A stretch of DNA of 64,000 nucleotides from Bacillota bacterium (lineage in GTDB: Bacteria; Bacillota; Clostridia; Acetivibrionales; DSM-1351), in the NCBI GenBank assembly GCA_023392075.1, contig JAEVZU010000213.1:1-64000 (forward strand), in the 5' to 3' direction. Both the position numbers and the translations under genes were made by a program. Shown here piece after piece: positions 14,757 to 24,837 of this stretch. The notes under the pieces are model-generated. The model was given only the letters and a program-made list of their open reading frames with translations, was not told the origin of the DNA and ran no database searches. Numbering within the stretch: the stretch's first letter is position 1; the number at the start of each line of letters is the position of its first letter.

Positions 14757-17069
14757 CTATTTTATTTTGAAGTATGCGTGGTACGGTACATTATAAGCTG
14801 CAAAATTCGGAATTATCAAAAGACCGCCGGTAATAAAATTCAACGGACCATCTGCAGGAATAAATGCCTTTGATATATCCCCGGAATTCAAAGTAAGCTC
14901 CATGTACTTATTAACCTCACTTATTCCTACCATTACCAGGGGGCCGTACATAATTGCCGCAATGGATGGATCGTCTGGAGTCCTTTCTGCGCGGAAAGTA
15001 AATGGCGTTGATATTTCAAGCTGATCTCCCCTGTTCCATTCTCTTGACAGTGTTACATAACTTGAGGGCTTGGCAGCAATGTTCTGAACCGTACCATTTA
15101 TTTTTACCGTGAAACCTTTTTCAATCCAATATGGTACCCGTAACTTAATGTCAAGCTTTCCGCTGCCGTCAATTAAAAGCTTTGTTGCCTGATCAGTCAG
15201 ATAATCACCGGTTTGAGTTATTTTAAAGCCCTTTTCCTTCCATACGAGTGTTGAAGCCATATATAAATTAACGTATAAAGCCGATTTATCAGCGGAACGA
15301 AAATAAACCGAATCCTGATACTTTGTGTGATTTTCCATTCCTGTGCCGTGGCAGCAGGTGTTGCCATCGGTATCAAATTCCTTGCGGGAACCGGGACACA
15401 ATGGCATAAAGTAAGTTGAACCGCCGTTCGGAGCACTCTGGTCCTGGGATGCAATTATGTGGTTATAGAGAGCTCTTTCATAATAGTCCATATATCCGGG
15501 TTCTGGACTTTGGAAGAACAGGTCTCTTGTCAGCTTCAGCATGTTGTATGTAGAACACGTCTCGGCAGTCTTATCGCCAATGTATCTTGCAATCCTGCCG
15601 GCTGCCCTGAACATTTCACCCTCGCCGTTACCGCCTATATTATAAGTATGGCTGTTAACAACCATATCCCAGAAGTTCTTTGCAACTTTATAGTAATACG
15701 GTTTTTTGTTTTGCACAAACATTTCCATAACACCAACTATTTGCGGAATATGCTGATTTGAATGAATGCCTCCAAGTGTGTCAATATTTTCAGCCATTGG
15801 CACATACAGTTTGTCATTGTCAAAAAATTCTGCTGCTTTCAGGAACTCCTGCTTTCCGGTTAAACCATAGAGCCTGGCCATTACCCCATTTATTCCTCCA
15901 AACTCGCCTGCAATATACAAAGCCCACATATTTGCCCGTTTTTCTTCGGTCAGTCTGTTCAATCTGTTATACACCCAAGCTCCCAGCTTTGTACAAATAT
16001 CCAGCGCTTGTTCGCTTCCCGCATGTACGTGGCAATCAACAAGTCCTGCCATTATTTTATGCAGCGTGTAATAAGGTGCCCATATTTTGGGATATGTAGT
16101 CAGTTCCTCCAGCTTATCAAATTGTTCCTCGGAATAACCGCTTAAAAATCCGGGACTGAATTTACCTGACACCACCATTGCATCCTGACATTTCCCCAAT
16201 TCAGAAATCATGTAATCAATTTTTTTCTTGAATTTCACGTCCCGTGAGCCGGCATATGCCTGAGCTATAGCAGATAAATAATGCCCTGTTGTGTGCCCTC
16301 TCAGATTGCAGTCAGGAGCATCCCATCCCTCTGCCGGGGGAGCATTTTTTGTATCCAGCCCCGATGCCTCACGGAAATTGTAAAGCAGCTGGTCGTCATT
16401 AACAGACAAAAGATACTGATAATCCCTGTCTCTTCCTGCTGTAAAGACTTTGTCCTCAATGGTCACACTGCTCAGTTCAAAGGGTTCTGCCGCTCTTTCA
16501 TATGGAATACTTGCAGCTTCAGGATCTGCTGCTGTTTGTTCTGAGCCTACCTTTACATTGGCCACCGCTTTTAAGCCAGTTCCTGATACTGTTCCATAGA
16601 GTTTAATTAATCCCGGCATTTGGCAGCAGGATTCATTGATTTCTTCCCACTCCACTGCGGCTATACCGGAGGTTCCATCGTCCTTCTCAACTATGGCCAC
16701 TTTTGGAAGCTTCGGGATACATCCGGGCCGGCTTTGAATATTATATTCCTTAACCGCCGTTATAGTGCGTATGTTTTCTTTTTCCAGTACAGTTACTTCA
16801 AATTCTCTTGATTCTGTATATTCACCTTTGGTTATGACAGCTACAAGTGTAACAATTGCATTACCTTTGCCTGCTTCAGGCCGCGTAACTTTACCATCAT
16901 TGCTTATAGCATTTAAATATTTTGATTCCCATGAAATCCTGGAACCATATTTCCCTTCTAAAGGCAATTTCAAGTCGGCTTCCACTGTAAAAATATTTCC
17001 AATATATATGCCGGCCTTATCTGCTTTAACAATGTCACTGTCAGACATATTATATGACAACTCTGTCAT
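14757..17069 (-). CDS. GH127 beta-L-arabinofuranosidase with N-terminal Ig-like domains
   Basis: 770-aa enzyme. Residues ~1-95 form an atrophied bacterial Ig-like domain and ~100-175 a Big_4-like domain; the GH127 (alpha/alpha)6 catalytic region starts near 195 (RDRDYQYLLSVNDDQLLYNF). Known GH127 enzymes use a zinc-bound Cys nucleophile; the matching residues are visible as AETCSTYNM (acid/base Glu 503, Cys 505) and TCCHGTGMEN (Cys 572-573), with a candidate Glu ligand near 483-485. No signal peptide, so it probably works in the cytosol on imported oligosaccharides. It ends the operon led by the ABC importer. Strong ribosome site GAAAGGGG before ATG. Confidence 0.9.
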   Translation of the reverse strand: MTELSYNMSDSDIVKADKAGIYIGNIFTVEADLKLPLEGKYGSRISWESKYLNAISNDGKVTRPEAGKGNAIVTLVAVITKGEYTESREFEVTVLEKENIRTITAVKEYNIQSRPGCIPKLPKVAIVEKDDGTSGIAAVEWEEINESCCQMPGLIKLYGTVSGTGLKAVANVKVGSEQTAADPEAASIPYERAAEPFELSSVTIEDKVFTAGRDRDYQYLLSVNDDQLLYNFREASGLDTKNAPPAEGWDAPDCNLRGHTTGHYLSAIAQAYAGSRDVKFKKKIDYMISELGKCQDAMVVSGKFSPGFLSGYSEEQFDKLEELTTYPKIWAPYYTLHKIMAGLVDCHVHAGSEQALDICTKLGAWVYNRLNRLTEEKRANMWALYIAGEFGGINGVMARLYGLTGKQEFLKAAEFFDNDKLYVPMAENIDTLGGIHSNQHIPQIVGVMEMFVQNKKPYYYKVAKNFWDMVVNSHTYNIGGNGEGEMFRAAGRIARYIGDKTAETCSTYNMLKLTRDLFFQSPEPGYMDYYERALYNHIIASQDQSAPNGGSTYFMPLCPGSRKEFDTDGNTCCHGTGMENHTKYQDSVYFRSADKSALYVNLYMASTLVWKEKGFKITQTGDYLTDQATKLLIDGSGKLDIKLRVPYWIEKGFTVKINGTVQNIAAKPSSYVTLSREWNRGDQLEISTPFTFRAERTPDDPSIAAIMYGPLVMVGISEVNKYMELTLNSGDISKAFIPADGPLNFITGGLLIIPNFAAYNVPYHAYFKIK

Positions 17070-17156
17070 TATTGTTTTCCCCTTTCGAAAATAGACTCCA
17101 TATATTTACACTATTTTATATTAATCTAAATTATTTTCAATCTTTCTGTGACACCG

Positions 17157-18050
17157 CTATCCCTTGACAGCTCCTATTGTAATACCGCCTATAAAATATT
17201 TCTGCAAAAATGGGTATACAATTAATATGGGTACGGTAACAACAATAGTTGTAGCAGCTCTGAAGGTCAGCGGCTTCAAGTTCTTGAACTTTGACTGTTT
17301 CAGCATTTCATTCTGGAGATTCTGCACCATATCCATTTCCAGGAGCAGTCTTCTAAGGTATATCTGAAGTGTATCCCACTTTCCGGAAGGATTATATATC
17401 ATGACGTCAAACCATGCATTCCAGTGCTGAACTGCCAGGTAAACGGCAACAGCTGCAAACACAGGCAATGATATTGGTATGATGATCTGGCAGTATATTC
17501 TCAGCTCGCTGCAGCCGTCAATTCTCGGAGCTTCAATCATTGATTCCGGTAAATTTTGTATATATGAAGCTATCAACAACATATAATATGCATTTATCAA
17601 GCCTGGGATCCAATATACATTAAAGGTGTTTGTGAGACCAAGGCTGCTTATCAGCAAGTATGTGGGAATCAAGCCCCCGCTGAAATACATGGTGACAAGA
17701 AACAGCACCCTCATAAATCTTCTGCCCGAAAAGTCTCTCAAGGTTACAATATATGCCAGCAGTCCTGTTGCAAAAAGGCAGGTACATGTACCTACCACCA
17801 CTCTTAATAAGGAAATGGCGGCCCCCTTTAACAGGTGTGGATTTTCGAAAAGCCAGCGGTAAGCCTCAAAGGATACCTTTCTCGGATAGAAGTACAGGCC
17901 CCCGCGCAATGCATCTGTTCCCTCATTAAATGATATGATCAGTTGATTGTAAAAGGGGTATATTACAAGAAAACAAAAAACAATCATAAATACCACATTA
18001 AATACGTCAAAAATTCTGCTTCCTATTGTGTCCTTATAGTATTTTTGCAT
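17157..18050 (-). CDS. ABC sugar permease, LplC/YtcP type
   Basis: 297-aa integral membrane permease of the CUT1 carbohydrate family with six predicted helices. The first is FNVVFMIVFCFLVIYPF. The EAA loop that contacts the ATPase is visible as EAPRIDGCSELRIYCQIIIP. With LplB-type permease and the lipoproteins it forms an importer; no ATPase gene is present, as is normal for clostridial CUT1 loci that share an MsmX-like ATPase. Starts 11 nt after lplB-like with AGGGGGTGG before ATG. The GH127 gene follows 87 nt later, suggesting arabinose-containing oligosaccharides as cargo. Confidence 0.92.
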   Translation of the reverse strand: MQKYYKDTIGSRIFDVFNVVFMIVFCFLVIYPFYNQLIISFNEGTDALRGGLYFYPRKVSFEAYRWLFENPHLLKGAAISLLRVVVGTCTCLFATGLLAYIVTLRDFSGRRFMRVLFLVTMYFSGGLIPTYLLISSLGLTNTFNVYWIPGLINAYYMLLIASYIQNLPESMIEAPRIDGCSELRIYCQIIIPISLPVFAAVAVYLAVQHWNAWFDVMIYNPSGKWDTLQIYLRRLLLEMDMVQNLQNEMLKQSKFKNLKPLTFRAATTIVVTVPILIVYPFLQKYFIGGITIGAVKG

Positions 18051-18061
18051 TTTCCCACCCC

Positions 18062-19021
18062 CTAAATAATTGATAAATCACTGATTTTTTTAGTGATCTT
18101 ATTTGCAATTAAAACAAGTGTCAATCCTATCAGCGATTTCATAAGTCCGATAGCAGCACCGTAAGAATACCGCCCAAGCTTTATTCCGTATCTGTATGCA
18201 TATGTATCAATTACGTCATAAAAATCTCTGGTCTGATCATTTCCTATTAAAAGCTGCTGTTCAAAACCGGCATTCAAAATACCGCCGATCTGCAAAATAA
18301 ATAGAAGAACTATGGTTGTCTTGATACCCGGCAATAAAATATGCCGTATCATGCCAAACCTGCCCAGTCCGTCAACGGCACCGGCCTGATAAAGTTCTTC
18401 GTCAATTCCTGCTATTGCCGATAAATAAATAATAGAACCCCAGCCTATATTTTTCCATATATTTGAAATGGTTAATAATCCCCAGAAATACTCTCCCTTG
18501 CTTAGAAAAGCTATCGGATGTTCAGTTAGTCCCAGTACCCTCAAAACTTCATTTACAACGCCATCGGTGCCTAAAGTAGTAAACAGTATACTTGACACCA
18601 CAACCCATGATACGAAATACGGCATATAGGACACCGTCTGGGCAAATCTTTTGAAGCGTTTAAATGCAAGCTCATGCAGAAGAATTGCAAGAATTATAGG
18701 TGCGGGAAACCCGAATAGAAGATCCAATCCGCTTATAGCCAGCGTATTTCTTAGAATTAAAAACAAATCCGGCGACTCAAAAAACTGCTGGAAATATTTA
18801 AAACCGACCCACTGGCAGTCCAAAAATGGCTTACCGGGAACATATTTTATAAAAGCTATAATAATTCCATACATGGGATAATAGGCAAAGGTGGCAACCC
18901 ATGCTATCAACGGTATGCTCAGAAGCCACAGCTGCTTTTCTTTTTTAAGCCTTTTAACTATCCGGTTAAACCGGTTTTGCTTTGCCTTTTTAGGCATATT
19001 ATCCATAATAACTTCACTCAT
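18062..19021 (-). CDS. ABC sugar permease, LplB/YteP type
   Basis: 319-aa CUT1 permease. A polar, basic N-terminus (KKAKQNRFNRIVKRLKKEK) leads into six helices, the first being LWLLSIPLIAWVATFAYY. The EAA loop is QAGAVDGLGRFGMIRHILLP. ATG 19021 is favoured because AAAGGGA lies 10 nt upstream; a TTG 21 nt earlier overlaps that site. A damaged second copy of its 5' part is found at 20976-21062, between the two lipoprotein genes. Confidence 0.92.
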   Translation of the reverse strand: MSEVIMDNMPKKAKQNRFNRIVKRLKKEKQLWLLSIPLIAWVATFAYYPMYGIIIAFIKYVPGKPFLDCQWVGFKYFQQFFESPDLFLILRNTLAISGLDLLFGFPAPIILAILLHELAFKRFKRFAQTVSYMPYFVSWVVVSSILFTTLGTDGVVNEVLRVLGLTEHPIAFLSKGEYFWGLLTISNIWKNIGWGSIIYLSAIAGIDEELYQAGAVDGLGRFGMIRHILLPGIKTTIVLLFILQIGGILNAGFEQQLLIGNDQTRDFYDVIDTYAYRYGIKLGRYSYGAAIGLMKSLIGLTLVLIANKITKKISDLSII

Positions 19022-19130
19022 AGTCTGATTCTTCCCTTTCAATATTTATATGCAGCCCATAAAAAGGCAATTGAGCAACAATAATTGCGCTTAAAAATTT
19101 TAAGAAATATTCATCAATTTTAGTTTAAGG

Positions 19131-19153
19131 CAAGAGGGAGCATCAAACTCCCT
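19131..19153 (-). terminator. intercistronic hairpin after solute-binding protein 1
   Basis: Stem GAGGGAG / CTCCCTC with a 7-nt loop, about 36 nt after the lipoprotein stop and before the permease gene. There is no clean T-run, so it more likely stabilises or attenuates the message so that the binding protein is made in excess over the permeases. A related hairpin follows the second lipoprotein gene. Confidence 0.5.
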
Positions 19154-19188
19154 CCTGCGAATTTTGTATGCTGACGTACTTTTCCAAT

Positions 19189-20847
19189 TTACTTCATGTT
19201 CCACTTTACCAGATTCTTTTTGTACTCCTGTGAATAATATTTCTCAACTTCCTTAAGTCCGGCCTTGTTTGCTTTTTCTCTCATTTGCATGAATCTGTCG
19301 ATACATTCCTGTTCGGTTTTAGCCATAACAGCATTGGCGAAGCCTGTCAGGTAGATATCCTTAACCTGTTGCTTCTGTACTGTAACAGGCTCATCTGCCG
19401 GGAGGGAAATGGCATAGTATGCTGAAAAGTCAAATATTGTATCCTTCAGGTTTTCATCCTTTTGTTTGAACCACTTGCTGGGGAAGTTCTGGTCAAGCCA
19501 TGCCTGAGTGCCGTCTTCATGCATTTGCTGACCTTCAACCATCCAGAGAGCCACTCCTCCGTTTAAATCAAATTTTGCCTGATCAAATGTACTGTTTTCA
19601 AGTTTTTTAATCTCGCTTTCATTCCATGACCACTTACCGGTGTCATCAATATTCCATACCGATGATTCAGTGTTTGGAATACCGTATGAAAGAAGCTTCA
19701 TGCCCATATCCGATACTTCGAAATTCCACCACTTCATTACATCTTTAGGATTTTTACATTTATCTGTAATTATAGTTCTCCCCCAACCCATTGTGCTCTT
19801 CGGATTCAGGTATGATTGTTCTGCAGTAGGAGCCTTAATATTATAGTGTGGATAGCGCATGTCATCGTTATAATCCTTTTTAGTTTTAAGCCAGGTCATA
19901 TTACCGTAGTCCTTGGTTACCCACCAAACTGCAAAGTGTCCCGCATATCTTTCATTTGAACATTTTGCCCCCCAATCCTCCCTCTTCTGCGCAAAGGAAT
20001 CCGGGTCCAGCAAGCCTTCCCTGGCAAACCTGTTATACCATTTTGTAAATTCCAGACCTTCCTCGGTATTTATCCAATGGGTTAAGTTATGATCCTTATC
20101 TTCCTTCCAGCCATACTTCAACCCCCATATTCCACCCAGCTGCTCAGGGATTAAGTCATCCTTCCAGGTTCCCAGGGCATAAACCTTTTCCCCTGCTGCA
20201 TTTTTGGGGTGCTTTTCCACCAGCTTCTTTAATACATCATAATACTCGTCTGGAGTAGTAAATTCCGGAGAACCTATCTCCTTGTACCAGTCCAGCCTGA
20301 CTTGAGCCGCTGCATCAGCAATATTCAAAAGTCCCCAGCCTACCGGAAGGTTATATATTTTTCCGTCATCATCCTCATATCTTTTTAAGTAGTCTCCCAT
20401 TTGCTTTTTAAGTTCGGAACCATACTCGTCAATTAACGGGGTTAATTCCTGAGCCTTGCCAAGATCAATCCATTTCTGAGCTTCATCGACCTTCATATTT
20501 GAGATCACCTCGGGATAATCATTGGAAGCCAGCATAAGGTTCAGTTTTTCAATCATATCCGTATCGTACACAATTTTATTTATTTTTACATTGAAATTTT
20601 TTAATAGAAAATCGTTCATAAGCTTTGAATTTTTTGCAGCTGTATCAGGATTATCCTGACCTACGTAATAGGATATCTCCAATGTTTTTTCAGGTACTTC
20701 CCAACCGAACTCGTTAATCTTTCCCGAAGCCGCCGGTGCGGATTGCGAACTTGTTGCATCTCCTTTTTCTGCTCCTCCGCTTCCGCAGCCTGCTACTGTT
20801 GTCAGCAGCATAAATAAAGAAAGTAACATAACACCTAATCTTTTCAT
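19189..20847 (-). CDS. extracellular solute-binding lipoprotein 1 (LplA type)
   Basis: 552-aa substrate-binding protein. The signal peptide ends in the lipobox TVAGC, so Cys21 would be lipidated and the protein anchored outside the membrane. A Ser/Ala/Gly linker follows, then the mature binding domain (WEVPEKTLEISYYVGQDNPD onward). It is closely similar over its full length to the second copy at 21118-22776; differences are mostly conservative, with more change in the C-terminal third. It lies directly upstream of the permease genes. GGAGG precedes ATG. Confidence 0.93.
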   Translation of the reverse strand: MKRLGVMLLSLFMLLTTVAGCGSGGAEKGDATSSQSAPAASGKINEFGWEVPEKTLEISYYVGQDNPDTAAKNSKLMNDFLLKNFNVKINKIVYDTDMIEKLNLMLASNDYPEVISNMKVDEAQKWIDLGKAQELTPLIDEYGSELKKQMGDYLKRYEDDDGKIYNLPVGWGLLNIADAAAQVRLDWYKEIGSPEFTTPDEYYDVLKKLVEKHPKNAAGEKVYALGTWKDDLIPEQLGGIWGLKYGWKEDKDHNLTHWINTEEGLEFTKWYNRFAREGLLDPDSFAQKREDWGAKCSNERYAGHFAVWWVTKDYGNMTWLKTKKDYNDDMRYPHYNIKAPTAEQSYLNPKSTMGWGRTIITDKCKNPKDVMKWWNFEVSDMGMKLLSYGIPNTESSVWNIDDTGKWSWNESEIKKLENSTFDQAKFDLNGGVALWMVEGQQMHEDGTQAWLDQNFPSKWFKQKDENLKDTIFDFSAYYAISLPADEPVTVQKQQVKDIYLTGFANAVMAKTEQECIDRFMQMREKANKAGLKEVEKYYSQEYKKNLVKWNMK

Positions 20848-20913
20848 ACACTTCCTCCTGTTTTTTAATTTTTGATATACCAGACCGATAATATATCCGC
20901 AAAAATTATTATA

Positions 20914-21062
20914 GGCAGTATACTGGTAATTAAGCAGTTTACGGTATATTTAAGCAGTACACTTTCACAATGATTTAATTCCATACATGGGATAAATGGC
21001 AAAGGTAGCAACCCATGCTATCAAAGGTTTACTCGGAAGCCACAGCTATTTTTTTGTTTAAG
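20914..21062. pseudogene. mosaic remnant: sensor-kinase 5' fragment joined to permease fragment
   Basis: Bases 20914-20975 closely match 23084-23147, inside the start of the YesM-type kinase gene (plus orientation). From about 20976 to 21062 the sequence instead matches 18861-18949, the N-terminal coding part of the lplB-like gene (minus orientation); shared strings include CCATACATGGGATAA and CAACCCATGCTATCAA. Neither fragment can encode a product. The order lipoprotein - kinase fragment - permease fragment - lipoprotein is what a tandem duplication of the locus followed by internal deletion would leave. Confidence 0.8.
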
Positions 21063-21064
21063 GC

Positions 21065-21087
21065 GGGAGGGAGCATACTACTCCCCC
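21065..21087 (-). terminator. intercistronic hairpin after solute-binding protein 2
   Basis: Stem around GGGAG / CTCCC, homologous in sequence and position to the hairpin at 19131-19153, retained from the duplication. It follows the second lipoprotein stop by about 30 nt. Confidence 0.45.
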
Positions 21088-21117
21088 TGTAAACTTTGTA
21101 TGCTTAATTATTGTCAA

Positions 21118-22776
21118 CTACTCCATGTTCCACTTTACCAGATTCTTTTTGTATTCCTGTGAATAGTATTTCTCAACCTCCTTGAGTCCTGCCTTGTTTG
21201 CTTTTTCTCTCATTTCCATGAATCTGGCGACACATTCCTGTTCGGTTTTAGCCATAACGGCGTTGGCGAAGCCTGTCAGATAAATATCCTTGACCTGCTG
21301 GTTCTCTACGGTAACCGGTTCATCTGCCGGAAGAGCAATAGCATAGAATGCGGAGAAGTCGAATATTGTATCTCTTAAGTTGGTATCCTTTAACTTAAAC
21401 CACTTATCGGTAAAGTTCTGATCATACCAAACCTGAGAGCCATCAGTGCGTTTTTCCTGCCCTTCTACCATCCATAAGGCTGTTCCGCCGTTTAATTCAA
21501 ATTTTTGAGCGTCAAAAGTACCGTCTTCAAAGGTTTTGGTAATATTTTCATTCCATGACCATTTACCGGTGCCGTCAATATTCCACAAGGAAGTTTCAGT
21601 GTTGGGAACACCCCATGAAAGCAGTCTCATGCCTATATCTGATACCTCAAAATTCCACCACTTCATTATGCTTTCGGGTTTAGTGCACTTATCTGTAATA
21701 ATTGTTCTGCCCCATCCCATTGTACTCTTGGGATTGAGGTATGATTTTTCAGCATTTTGAGCCTTAATGTTGTAATGAGGGTAACGCATGTCGTCGTTAT
21801 AATCACTTTTGGTTTTGATCCAAGTCATATTGCCGTAGTCCTTGGTTACCCACCAGTTGGCAAAGTGTCCCGCATATCTTTCATTTGAACATTTTGCCCC
21901 CCAATCTTCCCTTTTCTGTGTAAAGGAATCCGGGTCCAGCAGACCTTCCCTGGCAAATCTGTTATACCATTTTGTAAATTCCAGACCTTCCTCGGTATTT
22001 ATCCAGTGGGTTAAGTTATGATCCTTATCTTCCTTCCAGCCATTTTTCAATCCCCATATACCGCCAAGCTGCTCATGAATTTTGTCGTCCTTCCAGGTTC
22101 CCAGAGCATAAACCTTTTCACCGGCAGCATTTTTAGGATGCTTTTCCACCAGCTTCTTTAACACTTCATAATATTCATCGGGTGTTTTAAATTCAGGTGA
22201 ACCGATTTCCTTATACCAGTCCAGTCTTACCTGTGCTGCCAGATCGGCAATATCTAGAAGTCCCCAGCCAACCGGAAGATCATATATTTTTCCGTCATCA
22301 TCCTCATATCTTTGCAAATAATCTCCCATTTGCTTTTTGATTTCGGAACCATACTCGTCAATTAAGGGAGTTAATTCCTGGGCCTTACCTAGCTCTACCC
22401 ACTTTTGAGCTTCGTCGACCTTCATATTTGAGATAACCTCGGGATAATCATTGGAAGCCAGCATAAGGTTAAGCTTTTCAATCATATCCGTATCGTATAC
22501 TATCTTATTTATCTTGACATTGAACTTTTCCAGTAAATACTCATTCATTAGTTTAGTATTTTTGGCTGCTGTATCAGGATTGTCCTGACCTACATAATAG
22601 GATATCTCCAATGTATTTTCAGGTACTTCCCAGCCGAACTCGTTAACCTTTCCTGAAGCCGCCGGTGCGGATTGCGAACTTGTTGCGTCTCCACTTTCTT
22701 TTCCTCCGCTTCCGCAGCCGGCTACTGTTGTCAGCAACAAAATTAAAGAAAGTAACATAACACCTAATCTTTTCAT
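21118..22776 (-). CDS. extracellular solute-binding lipoprotein 2 (LplA type)
   Basis: 552-aa paralogue of the neighbouring lipoprotein with the same signal peptide, lipobox TVAGC (Cys21) and domain layout, and no frame damage. It is the first gene of the sugar operon, facing away from the divergent kinase gene. Paired copies could have different sugar specificity or simply raise binding-protein dose; residues such as NLTHWINTEEGLEFTKWYNR are the same in both, while the region after residue ~400 differs most. GGAGG precedes ATG. Confidence 0.93.
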   Translation of the reverse strand: MKRLGVMLLSLILLLTTVAGCGSGGKESGDATSSQSAPAASGKVNEFGWEVPENTLEISYYVGQDNPDTAAKNTKLMNEYLLEKFNVKINKIVYDTDMIEKLNLMLASNDYPEVISNMKVDEAQKWVELGKAQELTPLIDEYGSEIKKQMGDYLQRYEDDDGKIYDLPVGWGLLDIADLAAQVRLDWYKEIGSPEFKTPDEYYEVLKKLVEKHPKNAAGEKVYALGTWKDDKIHEQLGGIWGLKNGWKEDKDHNLTHWINTEEGLEFTKWYNRFAREGLLDPDSFTQKREDWGAKCSNERYAGHFANWWVTKDYGNMTWIKTKSDYNDDMRYPHYNIKAQNAEKSYLNPKSTMGWGRTIITDKCTKPESIMKWWNFEVSDIGMRLLSWGVPNTETSLWNIDGTGKWSWNENITKTFEDGTFDAQKFELNGGTALWMVEGQEKRTDGSQVWYDQNFTDKWFKLKDTNLRDTIFDFSAFYAIALPADEPVTVENQQVKDIYLTGFANAVMAKTEQECVARFMEMREKANKAGLKEVEKYYSQEYKKNLVKWNME

Positions 22777-22883
22777 AAAATTCCTCCTGTTATTTAATTA
22801 TTGATATACCAATTAATATAACAGCAAAAAAAATCGATGTCAGTTGAATATATTTGTTTTTAGTGTAAGATTACTATAAAAAG

Positions 22884-22912
22884 TTGAAAAGCAAGAGTTT
22901 TTTTTGTATAGT
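22884..22912 (+). promoter_or_regulatory. predicted promoter of the YesM/YesN-type operon
   Basis: TTGAAA, 17 nt, TATAGT on the plus strand, about 80 nt before the kinase start, in the 214-bp divergent gap with the lipoprotein gene. Confidence 0.55.
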
Positions 22913-22990
22913 ATAATTATAATTTTTTAATTACAAGTAAAAAATCTGGTTAAATTTTTCTCAAATATTTTATTAGGGTTGGTAAACATT

Positions 22991-24799
22991 ATGTTAAGAA
23001 TATTGCAGTCATTACATAATTCTAGCTTCAAAGCCAAGCTTTTATTTTCCTACATTATATTAATAACCATTCCCTTGACTATCAGCAGTATACTGGTATA
23101 TAAGCAGTTTACCATTTATTTGAGCGAGAACACTTCAACTATGATTTCCCAGCGATTAAACCAGGAAACCAACAATATAAATCAAGCCTTAACCTCCATT
23201 GAGAATATCGGCTTTCAGCTGTCTGCAGATACATTCTTGACCGCTTATCTGAATGAAAAGCATCAGCCTTTTAATAATGACTCTTATATTACTATGACCA
23301 ATAAGATCTCACCCATGTTCAAGTGGTTTAAAAATACAAATCACAATATAAGTAAAATAAATATCATTACATTAAATGAAAGTATTTCTGAAATTGATAC
23401 CTTTGTCCATTCATCAAGGTTTGAATATGAGGCCTGGTTTATGCAGGTTAAAAAGAATACAAGTCTGGGCTTGCCTTACTGGGAAAAATATCATGAGCAG
23501 CGTGCGTATAGAAAGGTAGATACCCTTAACCCTGCTACGTCGCCTGTTTTTTCTCTGTTCTGTATTATCAATCCTGTTTATAAGACATCTTCATCCTATC
23601 TGGAGTTGGAGGTAAATCCCAAACTGCTTTTTAGTTCACTTAATGTTTCACCAGTAGGAAAAAGCGGTTATCTGGCCGTTATAGACAGTGCAGGAAATAT
23701 TATATCCGGAAAAAACACGCCATTACTTAAATCACTGATAAACAATAACGATTTCAATGGATTGCTCCAGGCCTCAAAGGGTGAATATAAATATACTTAT
23801 GAAGGAAGCGACTATTTTATAAAATCTCAGGAAATTAGCAGACTGGGTGTTCATATTATAAGCATTGTTTCCACTGCAGAAATTGAAGAATTATTTGATT
23901 CATCAAAACGAAACTATGTTGTCACAATTTCAGTAACATTTATCCTGCTTTTAGTGCTTGCATACTACCTTGGTTATTTTATGACAAAGAAAATAAAAAA
24001 ATTATCAAATGCCTTTGTCACATTCCAGAAAGGAGACTTTAATACTAGAATCGAAGTTTCCGGAGACGATGAGCTGGACAAATTGAGCTTTGATTTCAAT
24101 ATTATGGCCTCCAATATTCAAGAGCTTATCAACAAGGTATATAAGGCGGAGATAGCTCAAAAGAAATCAGAATTGTCTGCATTGCAATCCCAGATTAAAC
24201 CTCATTTTATTTTCAATACATTGGAATCCTTGAAAATGACTGCCGAACTCCATGATGAAGAAGAAATCTCAGATGGCCTCACTGCCCTTGGCAATCTTAT
24301 CAGACAAAACATACATACAGGAAATCATCTGATCAATGTAGAATGTGAATTGGAGAACCTGGCAGACTATATAAAGATTCAAAATCTGATACGCAACAAT
24401 ACAATAAAAGGCGAGTTTACCATTCAGGATGAAATACGCCAGGCTGCAATTTTAAATCTGGTATTGCAGCCTCTTGTGGAAAATTGTATTTTACATGGAT
24501 TTCGAAGCAATCAGGAATTCCTTGAGATATCAATTTGCGGTAAACTGGTTGATGACAGTATAATTTTCACCATCCACGACAACGGCAAGGGTATTGAGGA
24601 TCAGCAGCTGCAAAAATTGAACAGGAACCTTGAGAATAGTCTAAACGACAATTCAAATAATTCAACCGGAACAGGCATTGGTTTAATGAATGTAAACCGC
24701 AGGATAAAACTGTATTTTGGTAATGAATATGGTATAAGTATTGAAAGTAATTATAACGAAGGTACTGCCATAACTGTCAAAATTCCTTTTTCAATATAA
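22991..24799 (+). CDS. YesM-type sensor histidine kinase
   Basis: 602-aa membrane kinase. TM1 lies near residues 15-37, then a ~260-residue extracellular dCache-like sensor, TM2 (VTISVTFILLLVLAYYLGYF), HAMP, the His_kinase domain with phospho-acceptor His in QIKPHFIFNTLESL, and HATPase_c with LVLQPLVENCILHGF and GIGLMNVNRRIKLYFG. It pairs with the AraC-type regulator 38 nt downstream and faces the sugar importer, so it probably senses the imported sugar. ATG 22991 is preferred over a TTG 12 nt upstream. Part of its 5' end is duplicated at 20914. Confidence 0.93.
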   Translation: MLRILQSLHNSSFKAKLLFSYIILITIPLTISSILVYKQFTIYLSENTSTMISQRLNQETNNINQALTSIENIGFQLSADTFLTAYLNEKHQPFNNDSYITMTNKISPMFKWFKNTNHNISKINIITLNESISEIDTFVHSSRFEYEAWFMQVKKNTSLGLPYWEKYHEQRAYRKVDTLNPATSPVFSLFCIINPVYKTSSSYLELEVNPKLLFSSLNVSPVGKSGYLAVIDSAGNIISGKNTPLLKSLINNNDFNGLLQASKGEYKYTYEGSDYFIKSQEISRLGVHIISIVSTAEIEELFDSSKRNYVVTISVTFILLLVLAYYLGYFMTKKIKKLSNAFVTFQKGDFNTRIEVSGDDELDKLSFDFNIMASNIQELINKVYKAEIAQKKSELSALQSQIKPHFIFNTLESLKMTAELHDEEEISDGLTALGNLIRQNIHTGNHLINVECELENLADYIKIQNLIRNNTIKGEFTIQDEIRQAAILNLVLQPLVENCILHGFRSNQEFLEISICGKLVDDSIIFTIHDNGKGIEDQQLQKLNRNLENSLNDNSNNSTGTGIGLMNVNRRIKLYFGNEYGISIESNYNEGTAITVKIPFSI

Positions 24800-24837
24800 T
24801 AAATATAACTGACATCAAGTATAGGAGGTCTGTCAAT

